Part shown: one piece after another, positions 6,310 to 13,957 of the stretch | How positions within the stretch are numbered: position 1 is the stretch's first letter | Layout: every line of letters begins with the position of its first letter | DNA from: Lachnospiraceae bacterium UBA1755 | Lineage (GTDB): Bacteria; Bacillota; Clostridia; Lachnospirales; Lachnospiraceae | Length of the DNA stretch: 14,530 nt | Direction: 5' to 3' | Assembly: GCA_002314805.1 (NCBI GenBank) | Contig: DCHJ01000095.1 | Location: forward strand, 7,392 to 21,921 | The notes under the pieces: model-generated | Databases searched by the model: none | The model's input: only the letters and a program-made list of their open reading frames with translations | Told to the model about the DNA's origin: nothing | Made by a program: the position numbers and the translations under genes

Positions 6310-6327
6310 ATGAAAATCAGAAAATGA
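6310..6327 (+). other. Possible five-codon leader cistron before the carboxypeptidase
   Basis: ATG 6310 opens a frame reading MKIRK and stops at TGA 6325-6327, which overlaps the carboxypeptidase ATG (6324) as ATGA. The carboxypeptidase itself has no evident ribosome binding site. Neither does this mini-frame, so translation is only a possibility. Confidence 0.2.
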
Positions 6328-7688
6328 AACGCATATTACATACAATAATCAGCATATCAATTGCTCTGATGCTTGCATTGGGCCATCCTGTGACTGCTGC
6401 GGCGGCTCAGGTATGGCCGGAATGTCAGGATGTAGCTGCAGAAGGGGCGATCCTGATCGACGCCAGAAGCGGCGCCGTCCTTTATGGTAAAAACATTCAT
6501 GAGCATTATTTCCCCGCCAGTATCACCAAGATCCTCACGGCACTTCTTGTGATCGAAAACTGTCCGGACCTTGACGAGAAGCTCACTTTTTCACACCGGG
6601 CGATATATGATGTGGAAGCAGGCTCCTCCAACGCAGGCTATTCGGAAGGCGATACAGTCACGGTACGTGAAGCTTTGTATGCCCTGCTGCTGGCTTCGGC
6701 CAATGAAGCAGCCAATGCACTTGCAGAGCATGTGGGAGGCAGCATCGAAGACTTTTGCAGTATGATGAACGAAAAGGCCGCTTCACTGGGCTGTACGGAT
6801 TCCCACTTTGCAAATCCCAGCGGTCTTAACAATGAACAGCATTATACGAGCGCTGCGGACTATGCGAAGATATGTCAGGCGGCATTTGAGAATGATACCT
6901 TCGTCCAGATAGACGGCACGACCTATTACGATCTGCCGCCTATGATACGGCAGCCTGAGGGTGTGCGCGTATATGCTCACCACAGCATGCTCAAGAAGTC
7001 CAACGATCTGTATTATGACGGAATTATCGGAGGTAAGACGGGATATACCAGTCTTGCCGGCAATACGCTGGTGACATGTGCGGAGCGTGACAGGCTCAAG
7101 CTCATTACGGTCGTACTCAACGGTCACAAGACCCATTATGACGACACAAAGCTTCTGCTTGATTTCGGCTTTGAAAACTTCAAATCACTGTGCCCGGGTG
7201 ATTACAGGACCAAATACGATACAGTCTTTGACGATATGGATATTACAGGACTGGGGGTGCTCAATGCAGATGTGATATCGACTGCAAAGGACAGCTATAT
7301 CACACTTCCTAAAGACGCAGAGTTTGAAGACGCACGCACTGTACTGGATTACGATATCAGCGAGGCAGATCCGGAGGAGGCATGCGCCAGGATATTATAC
7401 CGATATGTCAACAGGGATGTGGGTACGCAATACGTACTCCGCAAGTTCGTACGCGGCGAGACAGCCGTAAAAGTAGGAGCACTTGTAGAGGGCGAGGAGG
7501 AGACAGAGGAAGAGCCTGCACCGCTGAGCTTAAGGGACAGATTCCTTGAAAGTCCGTGGTGGGTCAAGGCATTGCTGGCACTCGGGATCGTGGCGGCAGC
7601 TACGGGAATCGTATTCCTTATCACCTATCTTACCAACAGGAACAGACGTACCTTCGGATTCCGTTCATCCGGCAGGAGGAGACGTTAA
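6324..7688 (+). CDS. D-alanyl-D-alanine carboxypeptidase (S11 family, PBP5/DacF type)
   Basis: This 454-residue penicillin-binding protein removes the terminal D-alanine from peptidoglycan stem peptides outside the membrane. A signal peptide covers residues 1-28 (hydrophobic 8-20, likely cleavage after VTAAAA). The three active-site motifs are intact: SxxK at Ser66-Lys69 (PASITKILTALL), SxN at Ser125-Asn127 (SANEAAN) and KTG at 238-240 (GGKTGYT). The DacA-type C-terminal domain follows. The end differs from classical PBP5: an acidic EEEETEEE stretch, then a true membrane helix (about 415-435) and an Arg-rich tail, so the enzyme is anchored at its C-terminus. There is no clear ribosome binding site before ATG 6324. 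The gene may be read from the upstream operon through the 22-bp repeats. A terminator follows at 7795-7829. Confidence 0.95.
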   Translation: MKRILHTIISISIALMLALGHPVTAAAAQVWPECQDVAAEGAILIDARSGAVLYGKNIHEHYFPASITKILTALLVIENCPDLDEKLTFSHRAIYDVEAGSSNAGYSEGDTVTVREALYALLLASANEAANALAEHVGGSIEDFCSMMNEKAASLGCTDSHFANPSGLNNEQHYTSAADYAKICQAAFENDTFVQIDGTTYYDLPPMIRQPEGVRVYAHHSMLKKSNDLYYDGIIGGKTGYTSLAGNTLVTCAERDRLKLITVVLNGHKTHYDDTKLLLDFGFENFKSLCPGDYRTKYDTVFDDMDITGLGVLNADVISTAKDSYITLPKDAEFEDARTVLDYDISEADPEEACARILYRYVNRDVGTQYVLRKFVRGETAVKVGALVEGEEETEEEPAPLSLRDRFLESPWWVKALLALGIVAAATGIVFLITYLTNRNRRTFGFRSSGRRRR

Positions 7689-7794
7689 GACCGGGGATGG
7701 TCGGGATATTCCTGAGTTCTTCAGGATCGGGCTGTAAGGGAACAATCGGGTACTGACTGCAGGACCGCATGACCGTGGCAGCCGGCATTACATC

Positions 7795-7829
7795 AAAAAT
7801 GACATTGCAGACGGAGCAATGTCATTTTT
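7795..7829. terminator. Bidirectional Rho-independent terminator
   Basis: AAAAATGACATTGC (7795-7808), a 7-nt loop AGACGGA, and GCAATGTCATTTTT (7816-7829) form a perfect 14-bp stem with A/T ends on both sides. It lies between the convergent carboxypeptidase and exonuclease genes and could stop transcription from both. The rest of 7689-7878 holds no gene I can support. Confidence 0.9.
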
Positions 7830-7878
7830 GTATCTTTATCCGGTTTTTGGTCAGATATCCGGGATCCTGTCCGGGCCG

Positions 7879-8832
7879 TCATTTCTTCTTCCTGCTCTTT
7901 ATCTCGTCACGGTAGTCGGATACTGCCTTTGCCTTGGCTTCGCTTACCATCTTGATGGTCTTTACGACGTAGACCTTGTCGTCATCCGTGTGCCTTACGC
8001 GGAGCTTGCCCTTAAGGAAGCCGTGCTCCGGGCAGTAGGCAACGCAGTGGTAAAGCCTCTGATTGGATGAAAACCATCCGACTGTCTTTCTGAGCAGTCT
8101 GTTGCAGCGGTAGCAGAGCATATCCTTGGTAGTCTTTTCTGCAAAGCATTCTTCCTTGGAATCATAGGCTCGTGACACATATTTTGAGTAGTCAGGGAAT
8201 ACCAGGTATATCTCTTCTTCCGCGCTTGCGGGCAGACGATAGCAGTCAAGAGACATATACGGTCTGAGCTTGTGCATGTCGATCCTCTGCATGACCTGAG
8301 CGGTATAGAGAGCATCATTGACTGCACTGTGGAAGCCGCCGTCGTCAATGATATCCAGCTCGTCGACAGCCTTGTCAAGGGGTGCCGCGGTCTTATGGTG
8401 GCCCTCTGTGTGCATGGTATATAGCTTCTGGATATCATAATACAGAAGAGGATATGGCAGCGGACTGTCGACATTGAAATAAGTCATGTTGCGCTCAAGC
8501 TGAGGCAGGTCCATCTCTCCCCAGGTGCAGAAGATAGGCTTTTCTCCCTCCATATAGCACCAGTCAAAAAACTCGGAACATGCCTGATTAAAGGTGCATC
8601 CGCTCTGACGGAGCTCCTTCACGCCAAGATTGACTACTTCCAATACTCTGAAATGTAATTTTTCGTAGACCACCGGACGGATGATGCGGCGAAACGTCGA
8701 TATTTTACTGAAATTCTCATCGAGCTTTACTGCTCCGATCTCAATAATCTCAAAAGGCAGCCCCGGGACGGAGGCTTCCTTGCCTGTCGCACACTGATTC
8801 CATTCAAGATCTAATACAATGTAGGTTTGCAT
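7879..8832 (-). CDS. DEDDh 3'-5' exonuclease with C-terminal zinc ribbon
   Basis: This 317-residue protein of the DnaQ/ERI-1-like exonuclease superfamily removes nucleotides from 3' ends using two metal ions. Exo I is Asp8 and Glu10 (YIVLDLEWNQ), Exo II includes Asp108 (WGEMDLPQL), and Exo III gives His168 and Asp173 (FHSAVNDALYTAQ), so all five expected residues are present. The second part adds a likely zinc ribbon: Cys240, Cys243, Cys263 and Cys267 (LCYRCNRLL, then HCVAYCPEHG). The C-terminus is Lys/Arg-rich, which suits nucleic-acid binding. RNA and DNA are both possible substrates. ATG 8832 gives the complete N-terminal beta strand, but no Shine-Dalgarno sequence precedes it, and the -10 box lies only 8 bp upstream. 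The gene runs opposite to its neighbours on both sides. Confidence 0.88.
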   Translation of the reverse strand: MQTYIVLDLEWNQCATGKEASVPGLPFEIIEIGAVKLDENFSKISTFRRIIRPVVYEKLHFRVLEVVNLGVKELRQSGCTFNQACSEFFDWCYMEGEKPIFCTWGEMDLPQLERNMTYFNVDSPLPYPLLYYDIQKLYTMHTEGHHKTAAPLDKAVDELDIIDDGGFHSAVNDALYTAQVMQRIDMHKLRPYMSLDCYRLPASAEEEIYLVFPDYSKYVSRAYDSKEECFAEKTTKDMLCYRCNRLLRKTVGWFSSNQRLYHCVAYCPEHGFLKGKLRVRHTDDDKVYVVKTIKMVSEAKAKAVSDYRDEIKSRKKK

Positions 8833-8855
8833 ACGGCAGAATTATAGCATATAAT
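8827..8855 (+). promoter_or_regulatory. Promoter of the rhomboid-like/Wzy/trkAH/trmB operon
   Basis: TATAAT at 8850-8855 is a perfect -10 box. A weak -35, TTGCAT at 8827-8832, lies 17 bp upstream and overlaps the exonuclease start codon. Transcription would begin near 8862-8864, and the gene's ATG is at 8864. The transcript would thus be leaderless or nearly so. Confidence 0.55.
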
Positions 8856-8868
8856 AATAAACTATGAA
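8841..8868 (-). promoter_or_regulatory. Extended -10 promoter of the exonuclease gene
   Basis: On the minus strand, ATGCTATAAT (8850-8841) is an extended -10 (TGnTATAAT). A weak -35 (TTCATA, 8868-8863) lies 16 bp upstream. Transcription would begin near 8834, one to three bases before ATG 8832. It overlaps the divergent promoter, so RNA polymerase is unlikely to occupy both at once. Confidence 0.55.
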
Positions 8869-9508
8869 ATGGTTTAGAAAATTAGAATTGAAACATGGGC
8901 AGAGCGCGGTCAGAAATCTGATGATCGTGCTTTGTGTGATGTATGCGGCAGGCTGGGTCATTCAGCTGGTTGAAGGAATGATCTATTATAATTACATGAC
9001 ACTGACGGCAGCTGATGTTCTGCATGGTCAGGTCTGGAGACTTGTGACCTGGCTTATGTATCCGCCGTCGGTCAACCCGGTCTTCGGACTTATCATGATA
9101 TATGTATACTGGACCATCGGGCGGGATATTGAGTATGCCTGGGGTTCCTTCCAGTTTGACTGGTTCATCATCCAGGGAGTGATATTCCATATCATCGGGG
9201 CGTTCCTTCTGTATCTGAGGTACAGGACAGGAGGCGTGCTGATTATGCTTACCCCGGTAAACTTCAGCCTTTCAATCCTGCTGGCGTTTATGGCAAGCTA
9301 TCCGGATGCACAGTTCCTGCTGTTTTTTGTTGTTCCGGTCAAGGCAAAATACCTCGGTGCGTTTTATGCAGTGATGACAGTGCTTAATTTTATCCAGGGG
9401 AGTGCGGGAGAAAGAACCGAGATAATAATATCCCTGATCAACGTATTGGTATTTCTGGTCATTTCCGGCAGGGCAGCATCAATAACAGACAGATTCAGAA
9501 AGAGATAA
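8864..9508 (+). CDS. Rhomboid-like membrane protein, probably without protease activity
   Basis: This 214-residue polytopic membrane protein has about six hydrophobic segments. GQVWRLVTWL at 55-64 and GRDIEYAWGSFQF at 86-98 follow the rhomboid pattern, in which a WR motif sits in loop 1. The catalytic GxSG serine motif and the paired histidine of active rhomboids are not visible. The later part (PVNFSLSILLAFMASYPDAQ, then VKAKYLGAFYAV) is more like Derlin-type or pseudo-rhomboid proteins. The role is therefore unknown, perhaps handling or shielding other membrane proteins. No ribosome binding site precedes ATG 8864, in keeping with a near-leaderless transcript. A later start at Met20 has no better signal. 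It is the first gene of a five-gene operon and ends 2 bp before the next. Confidence 0.75.
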   Translation: MKWFRKLELKHGQSAVRNLMIVLCVMYAAGWVIQLVEGMIYYNYMTLTAADVLHGQVWRLVTWLMYPPSVNPVFGLIMIYVYWTIGRDIEYAWGSFQFDWFIIQGVIFHIIGAFLLYLRYRTGGVLIMLTPVNFSLSILLAFMASYPDAQFLLFFVVPVKAKYLGAFYAVMTVLNFIQGSAGERTEIIISLINVLVFLVISGRAASITDRFRKR

Positions 9509-9510
9509 TT

Positions 9511-11157
9511 ATGGCAAAGATCAAAACAGCAGCAGTAAAGAGTGAAAAGAAGAAAGCCGGCTTCATGCAGGTGATTGCCGGAATATGGATGGTGGCAATG
9601 CTGGCAGTATTTCCGCTTTATTTTCAGGAGGCATATGCCGATATGCTCAATGCAAAGTATGGCTGTATGCTTGCCGCAGACGGGATATTGCTGGGAGCCT
9701 TTCTGATATGGGTGATTGCCGGACGCAGAGTAACGAAATATTATGCAGAGATGAGATCCTGCGCCGATCCGGAAACGGGCAGATGGTTCGGAAACTGGTT
9801 CAGAAAGACCTTTAATCTGCCGGATATTTTCGTCCTGGCTTTTTTGGTGGTAGTAATAATCTCAACGCTGCAGTCAGCTCCGTATATGTATTCCGCAATA
9901 TTCGGCAATGAAGGAAGATGGGTGGGCACGATCACACTGGTACTGTGGTGTCTTACCTTTTTTGTGGCATCGAGACATTTCAAATTCAGCTACGGATACG
10001 TGTATGCATTCCTTATCGCTACTCTGATCGCTACGCTGTGGGCGATCTCAGATTATTTTGATATGGATATCCTGCATTTCAAGTTCGGAATAGATTCGAC
10101 GGCTTATGCAATATTTGTATCGACTATCGGAAATATCGATTCGTATGCCGGCTTTGCATCGATCCCGATGGCATTTGCAGGTATATTGTTCATACTCAGC
10201 AAAAAGGGCATTATCAGTCGTATCTTTTTCTGGATATGCTTTGCTTCGGCAGCAATGTCCATGATCACATGCTCGGCAGACAATGCATATCTTTCCTTTG
10301 CAGTGTTCTTTGCATTTGCACCTCTGGCTGCAGCAAGGACAAGGGCAGGGATAAGGAGATACCTGACAGCGCTTGCTACATTTGTTACTGCTATGGTACT
10401 GGTAGGCTATCTTAATGACAGGCTGGAGGGTACGGTAGTAATGTCCGGGAACGAACTTGTAGATATTACGGCAGGGATCCCGGCAGTAAGATGGATCGCC
10501 GTGATACTCTGGTGTGCAGCGGCAGTATTGCTTGTATATGATGTGATCATCAGGAAATATCCCAATGATACTCCGGCACCGCGGGCAGTACATACCGTGT
10601 GGATAGTGATCCTGATCGCGGGGATAGCCGGTCTGACTGCTGTGACCATCTACGCAAACGTACATCAGGATGCTCTGCCGGAAGTGCTGATACCGCTTAA
10701 ATCTTATCTGGTATTCTCGGATGAGTGGGGTACATGGAGAGGCTATATCTGGAAGTATCTGCTTAATATTTATTCAAAGCTTCCGCTAATACATAAGATA
10801 TTCGGCGCAGGACCTGAGACGGCCTCGATTTATTTATTCAATAACGCATATTTTGCAGTAGCGGATAAGACCGGAATGATGTTTGATACGCCTCACAACG
10901 AATGGCTGATGATGCTTTTCAATCTCGGCCCGTTCGGACTGCTGAGCTATCTGTGCATCCTTATTTCACCGGTAATAATGGCATTCCGCAGAAGTGTAAG
11001 GAAGTATTATCCGATAGTGCTGGCAGTGGGCTTTGTATGCATCTGCCATCTGGCTGAGAGCTTCACAAATATCACTGCTCTTATGGAGCTGCCGATAGTC
11101 TTTGCGCTTTTGGCAATGGCTCAGAGTCTCTTTACGGGTGAGGAGTATAACAGATGA
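9511..11157 (+). CDS. O-antigen ligase / Wzy-like polytopic membrane protein
   Basis: This 548-residue protein has roughly 12 membrane segments and a short Lys-rich N-terminus. The features fit the O-antigen ligase/polymerase (Wzy_C) superfamily. SADNAYL is at 255-261, and GTWRGYIWKYLLNIY at 407-421 carries the usual Arg. GAGPE is at 432-436, and DTPHNEWLMMLFNLG at 459-473 carries the conserved His462 in the long external loop near the end. Family members join lipid-linked glycans to another glycan or to a protein. In a Gram-positive cell that would mean a wall or surface polysaccharide, or protein glycosylation; the sequence does not say which. No glycosyltransferases are nearby, which is unusual for a dedicated polysaccharide locus. 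AAAGAGA shortly before the ATG is a modest ribosome binding site. The stop overlaps trkA by 4 bp. Confidence 0.8.
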   Translation: MAKIKTAAVKSEKKKAGFMQVIAGIWMVAMLAVFPLYFQEAYADMLNAKYGCMLAADGILLGAFLIWVIAGRRVTKYYAEMRSCADPETGRWFGNWFRKTFNLPDIFVLAFLVVVIISTLQSAPYMYSAIFGNEGRWVGTITLVLWCLTFFVASRHFKFSYGYVYAFLIATLIATLWAISDYFDMDILHFKFGIDSTAYAIFVSTIGNIDSYAGFASIPMAFAGILFILSKKGIISRIFFWICFASAAMSMITCSADNAYLSFAVFFAFAPLAAARTRAGIRRYLTALATFVTAMVLVGYLNDRLEGTVVMSGNELVDITAGIPAVRWIAVILWCAAAVLLVYDVIIRKYPNDTPAPRAVHTVWIVILIAGIAGLTAVTIYANVHQDALPEVLIPLKSYLVFSDEWGTWRGYIWKYLLNIYSKLPLIHKIFGAGPETASIYLFNNAYFAVADKTGMMFDTPHNEWLMMLFNLGPFGLLSYLCILISPVIMAFRRSVRKYYPIVLAVGFVCICHLAESFTNITALMELPIVFALLAMAQSLFTGEEYNR

Positions 11158-12512
11158 AGGTAATTGTTGCAGGCTGCGGTAAGGTAGGCGCAACCATAGT
11201 CGAACAGTTAAGGAGCGAAGGACACGAGATAGCTGTCATTGATACTCAGAATGAGGTCATTGACAGGATAACCAACACCTATGATGTCATAGGTGTGGTG
11301 GGCAATGCAGCAAGCTGCGGAGTACAGAAGGAAGCCGGAGTAGAGGATGCAGACCTTCTCATTGCAGTAACAAACTATGATGAAGTAAATATGCTCTGCT
11401 GCCTGGTAGCTAAAAAGGCCGGTGACTGTAAGACGATAGCCAGAGTAAGAAATCCTGTCTATAATCAGGAGATACTTTTTATTAAGGATGAGTTAGGACT
11501 TTCAATGGTGGTTAATCCGGAGCTTTCTGTTGCCCGTGAGATATCAAGGATACTGCGTTCACCCAATGCCATCAACATCGAGACATTTTCAAGAGGCAAG
11601 ATAGAGCTTACGGAATTCATCATTCCTGAGGGCTGCCTGCTTGACGGTATGAGTATCATGGATGTACGCCGCAGGATACAGCCCAATATGATCATATGCG
11701 GTGTGGAACGTGGTGATGAGGTCGTCATCCCCAACGGAGCCTTTGTGCTTAGGAGCAATGATATAATCAATTTCGTAGCGGCTCCCAATGATGCCAAGCA
11801 GTTCTTCATAGCAATAGGACTTGATGCTCTCAGGATCAAGGATGTGATGATCGCGGGAGGCGGCACTATTGCATATTACCTCACCGGGATGCTCTCGGGC
11901 TTTGGCATGAATGTCAAGATCATCGAGAAGGACAAAAAGAAATGCATGAAGCTCACAGAGGTCAATGCAACCATCATCAACGGAGATGCGACTGACCAGG
12001 AGCTTCTGATCGAGGAGGGCATAGAGAACGTAGATGCATTCGTGTCTCTCACCGGTATGGATGAAGCCAATATCTTTCTGTCGCTTACAGCAAGGGAGCT
12101 TAATCCGTCTGCCAAGACAGTTACAAAGTCCAACCACAGATCCTTTGTGTCCATCATAGGCAAGCTCAATATGGATGCCATGGTATATCCCAAGGATATG
12201 ACGGCGGAATCCATAGTACGCTATGTACGGGCTATGCAAAACGGTATGGGCAGCAATGTCGAGACTCTTTACAAGATAATCAGAGGCAAGGTGGAGGCAC
12301 TGGAATTTATCATCCGTAAGGATACAGAGATCAAAGATGTGCCTCTCAGCGAGCTGCCTATCAAGTCCAATCTTCTCATCGCTGCCATATACCGCAGGGG
12401 ATCAGTCATCTATCCCGACGGACAGACTGAGCTGAAGGAAGGTGACAGGGTAGTAGTGATCACAACAGTAACGGGAATTGATGATATAAAGGATATTATC
12501 GAGGAAGTCTGA
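11154..12512 (+). CDS. trkA: Trk system potassium uptake regulator TrkA
   Basis: This 452-residue cytoplasmic protein gates the TrkH channel in response to bound nucleotide. It has two RCK halves. Each N-lobe begins with a Rossmann motif: GCGKVG at 7-12 ending in acidic Asp30, and GGGTIA at 235-240 ending in Glu258. Each is followed by a TrkA-C lobe (about 140-220 and 370-450). The duplicated form, about 450 residues, is the usual TrkA length; single-RCK KtrA is about half of that. A strong GAGGAG (11140-11145) lies 8 nt before the ATG. The start overlaps the ligase-like stop as ATGA, and the stop overlaps the trkH start by one base. Its partner TrkH is directly downstream. Confidence 0.96.
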   Translation: MKVIVAGCGKVGATIVEQLRSEGHEIAVIDTQNEVIDRITNTYDVIGVVGNAASCGVQKEAGVEDADLLIAVTNYDEVNMLCCLVAKKAGDCKTIARVRNPVYNQEILFIKDELGLSMVVNPELSVAREISRILRSPNAINIETFSRGKIELTEFIIPEGCLLDGMSIMDVRRRIQPNMIICGVERGDEVVIPNGAFVLRSNDIINFVAAPNDAKQFFIAIGLDALRIKDVMIAGGGTIAYYLTGMLSGFGMNVKIIEKDKKKCMKLTEVNATIINGDATDQELLIEEGIENVDAFVSLTGMDEANIFLSLTARELNPSAKTVTKSNHRSFVSIIGKLNMDAMVYPKDMTAESIVRYVRAMQNGMGSNVETLYKIIRGKVEALEFIIRKDTEIKDVPLSELPIKSNLLIAAIYRRGSVIYPDGQTELKEGDRVVVITTVTGIDDIKDIIEEV

Positions 12513-13957
12513 TGAATCATTCAGCAATAAGAGGAATATTAGGCGTAGTATTGAAATTTGAAGCGGCATTTCTGATGGTGCCCTGCATTGCTGCGCTGAT
12601 CTACGGTGAAAAGCAGGGAATATGGTTTTTTGCTGTAGCCGTAGGCTGCTTTATCACGGGCTGGCTTCTGGCGCGCGGATACAGGAATGACAGAGAGTTT
12701 TTTTCCAAGGAAGGCTTTACTATCGTGGCACTCAGCTGGATAGTGATGTCAGTGGCAGGTGCGCTGCCCTTCACACTCAGCGGTGAGATACCCAACTATA
12801 TCGATGCACTGTTTGAGACGGTCTCAGGCTTTACGACTACAGGAGCAAGCATACTGCTGGATGTTGAGGCTCTGTCGCATACTGCTCTGCTGTGGAGGAG
12901 CTTCACACACTGGATCGGAGGGATGGGTGTTATCGTCCTTGTGCTTGCAATACTCCCGTCCGGAGGCGGTCAGAGCATGCATCTTATGCGTGCCGAAAGC
13001 CCCGGCCCGTCAGTCGGAAAGCTTGTGCCAAGGATGAAGGATTCGGCCAAGCTGCTGTACATGATTTACCTTATCCTCACACTGACCCAGATCGTTATCC
13101 TGCTCATAGCAGGCATGCCGCTCTTTGATTCACTGTGTACAGCATTCGGCACCGCCGGTACCGGAGGCTTCGGGATCAAGAATGACAGCTTCGCAGGCTA
13201 CTCTGCACTGATCCAGGTGATCACTGCGGTATTTATGATACTTTTCGGAGTCAATTTCAATGCATACTATTTCCTCACTACAAAAAACAATAAAAAGCAG
13301 GCATTCCGTATCGAGGAAGTAAGATGGTATTTTGCCATCATTGCATTCGCAGTCATCGTGATCACCATTAACATACTCAGTATGTGTACCGGCTTCTGGG
13401 ATGCACTGAATAAGGCCTTCTTCCAGGTAGGTTCGATAATCACGACCACAGGCTTTGCAACCGATGATTTCAATCTGTGGCCGGCACTTTCAAAGACTAT
13501 ACTTGTGGCACTTATGTTTGTGGGCGCGTGTGCCGGAAGCACGGGCGGAGGCATCAAGGTCAGCCGTATCGTGATCATGCTCAAGACGGTAAGGCATGAG
13601 GTGCTTAAGTATATCCATCCGCGCAGCGTCAATTCAGTCAAGCTTGAGGGCAAGGTGCTGGACAAGAACGTGATGCGTGGCACGACGGCCTATCTGCTTA
13701 CCTACTGTGCGATCTTCATGGCATCGATTATACTTATTTCCATCGATGATTTTGATTTCACCACCAACTTCACGGCAGTGGCTGCGACCTTCAACAACAT
13801 CGGTCCGGGACTTGAGGTGGTAGGTCCGACGGGGACATTCCATTACTACAGCTGGTTTTCCAAGATAGTGCTGATGTTTGATATGCTCGCGGGAAGGCTT
13901 GAACTATATCCGATGCTGGTATTGCTCAATCCCTCGATCTGGAAAGGAAAGAGATGA
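12512..13957 (+). CDS. trkH: Trk potassium transporter membrane subunit TrkH
   Basis: This 481-residue membrane protein forms the potassium path. The four pore-loop filters typical of the TrkH/KtrB/HKT superfamily are visible: FTTTGAS (107-113), GTAGTGGFG (213-221), TTTGFAT (311-317) and NNIGPG (428-433). The conserved GSTGGGIKVSR (342-352) in the long inner helix region and the C-terminal DMLAGRLELYPML (457-469) are also intact, so the protein looks complete and functional. GAGGAAG (12501-12507) lies close before the ATG, which overlaps the trkA stop as TGATG. The 3' end overlaps trmB as ATGA. Co-expression with TrkA is expected from this arrangement. Confidence 0.96.
   Translation: MNHSAIRGILGVVLKFEAAFLMVPCIAALIYGEKQGIWFFAVAVGCFITGWLLARGYRNDREFFSKEGFTIVALSWIVMSVAGALPFTLSGEIPNYIDALFETVSGFTTTGASILLDVEALSHTALLWRSFTHWIGGMGVIVLVLAILPSGGGQSMHLMRAESPGPSVGKLVPRMKDSAKLLYMIYLILTLTQIVILLIAGMPLFDSLCTAFGTAGTGGFGIKNDSFAGYSALIQVITAVFMILFGVNFNAYYFLTTKNNKKQAFRIEEVRWYFAIIAFAVIVITINILSMCTGFWDALNKAFFQVGSIITTTGFATDDFNLWPALSKTILVALMFVGACAGSTGGGIKVSRIVIMLKTVRHEVLKYIHPRSVNSVKLEGKVLDKNVMRGTTAYLLTYCAIFMASIILISIDDFDFTTNFTAVAATFNNIGPGLEVVGPTGTFHYYSWFSKIVLMFDMLAGRLELYPMLVLLNPSIWKGKR

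Noticed and set aside
7710..7726. Small hairpin TCCTGA-GTTCT-TCAGGA after the carboxypeptidase
   Set aside because: A 6-bp stem without a U tract; the strong terminator at 7795-7829 is the better explanation for termination.
10048..10665. Minus-strand frame of 205 codons inside the ligase-like gene
   Set aside because: It is Cys/Tyr/His-rich in the manner of an antisense shadow of membrane-protein codons, and it lies wholly within a well-supported gene.
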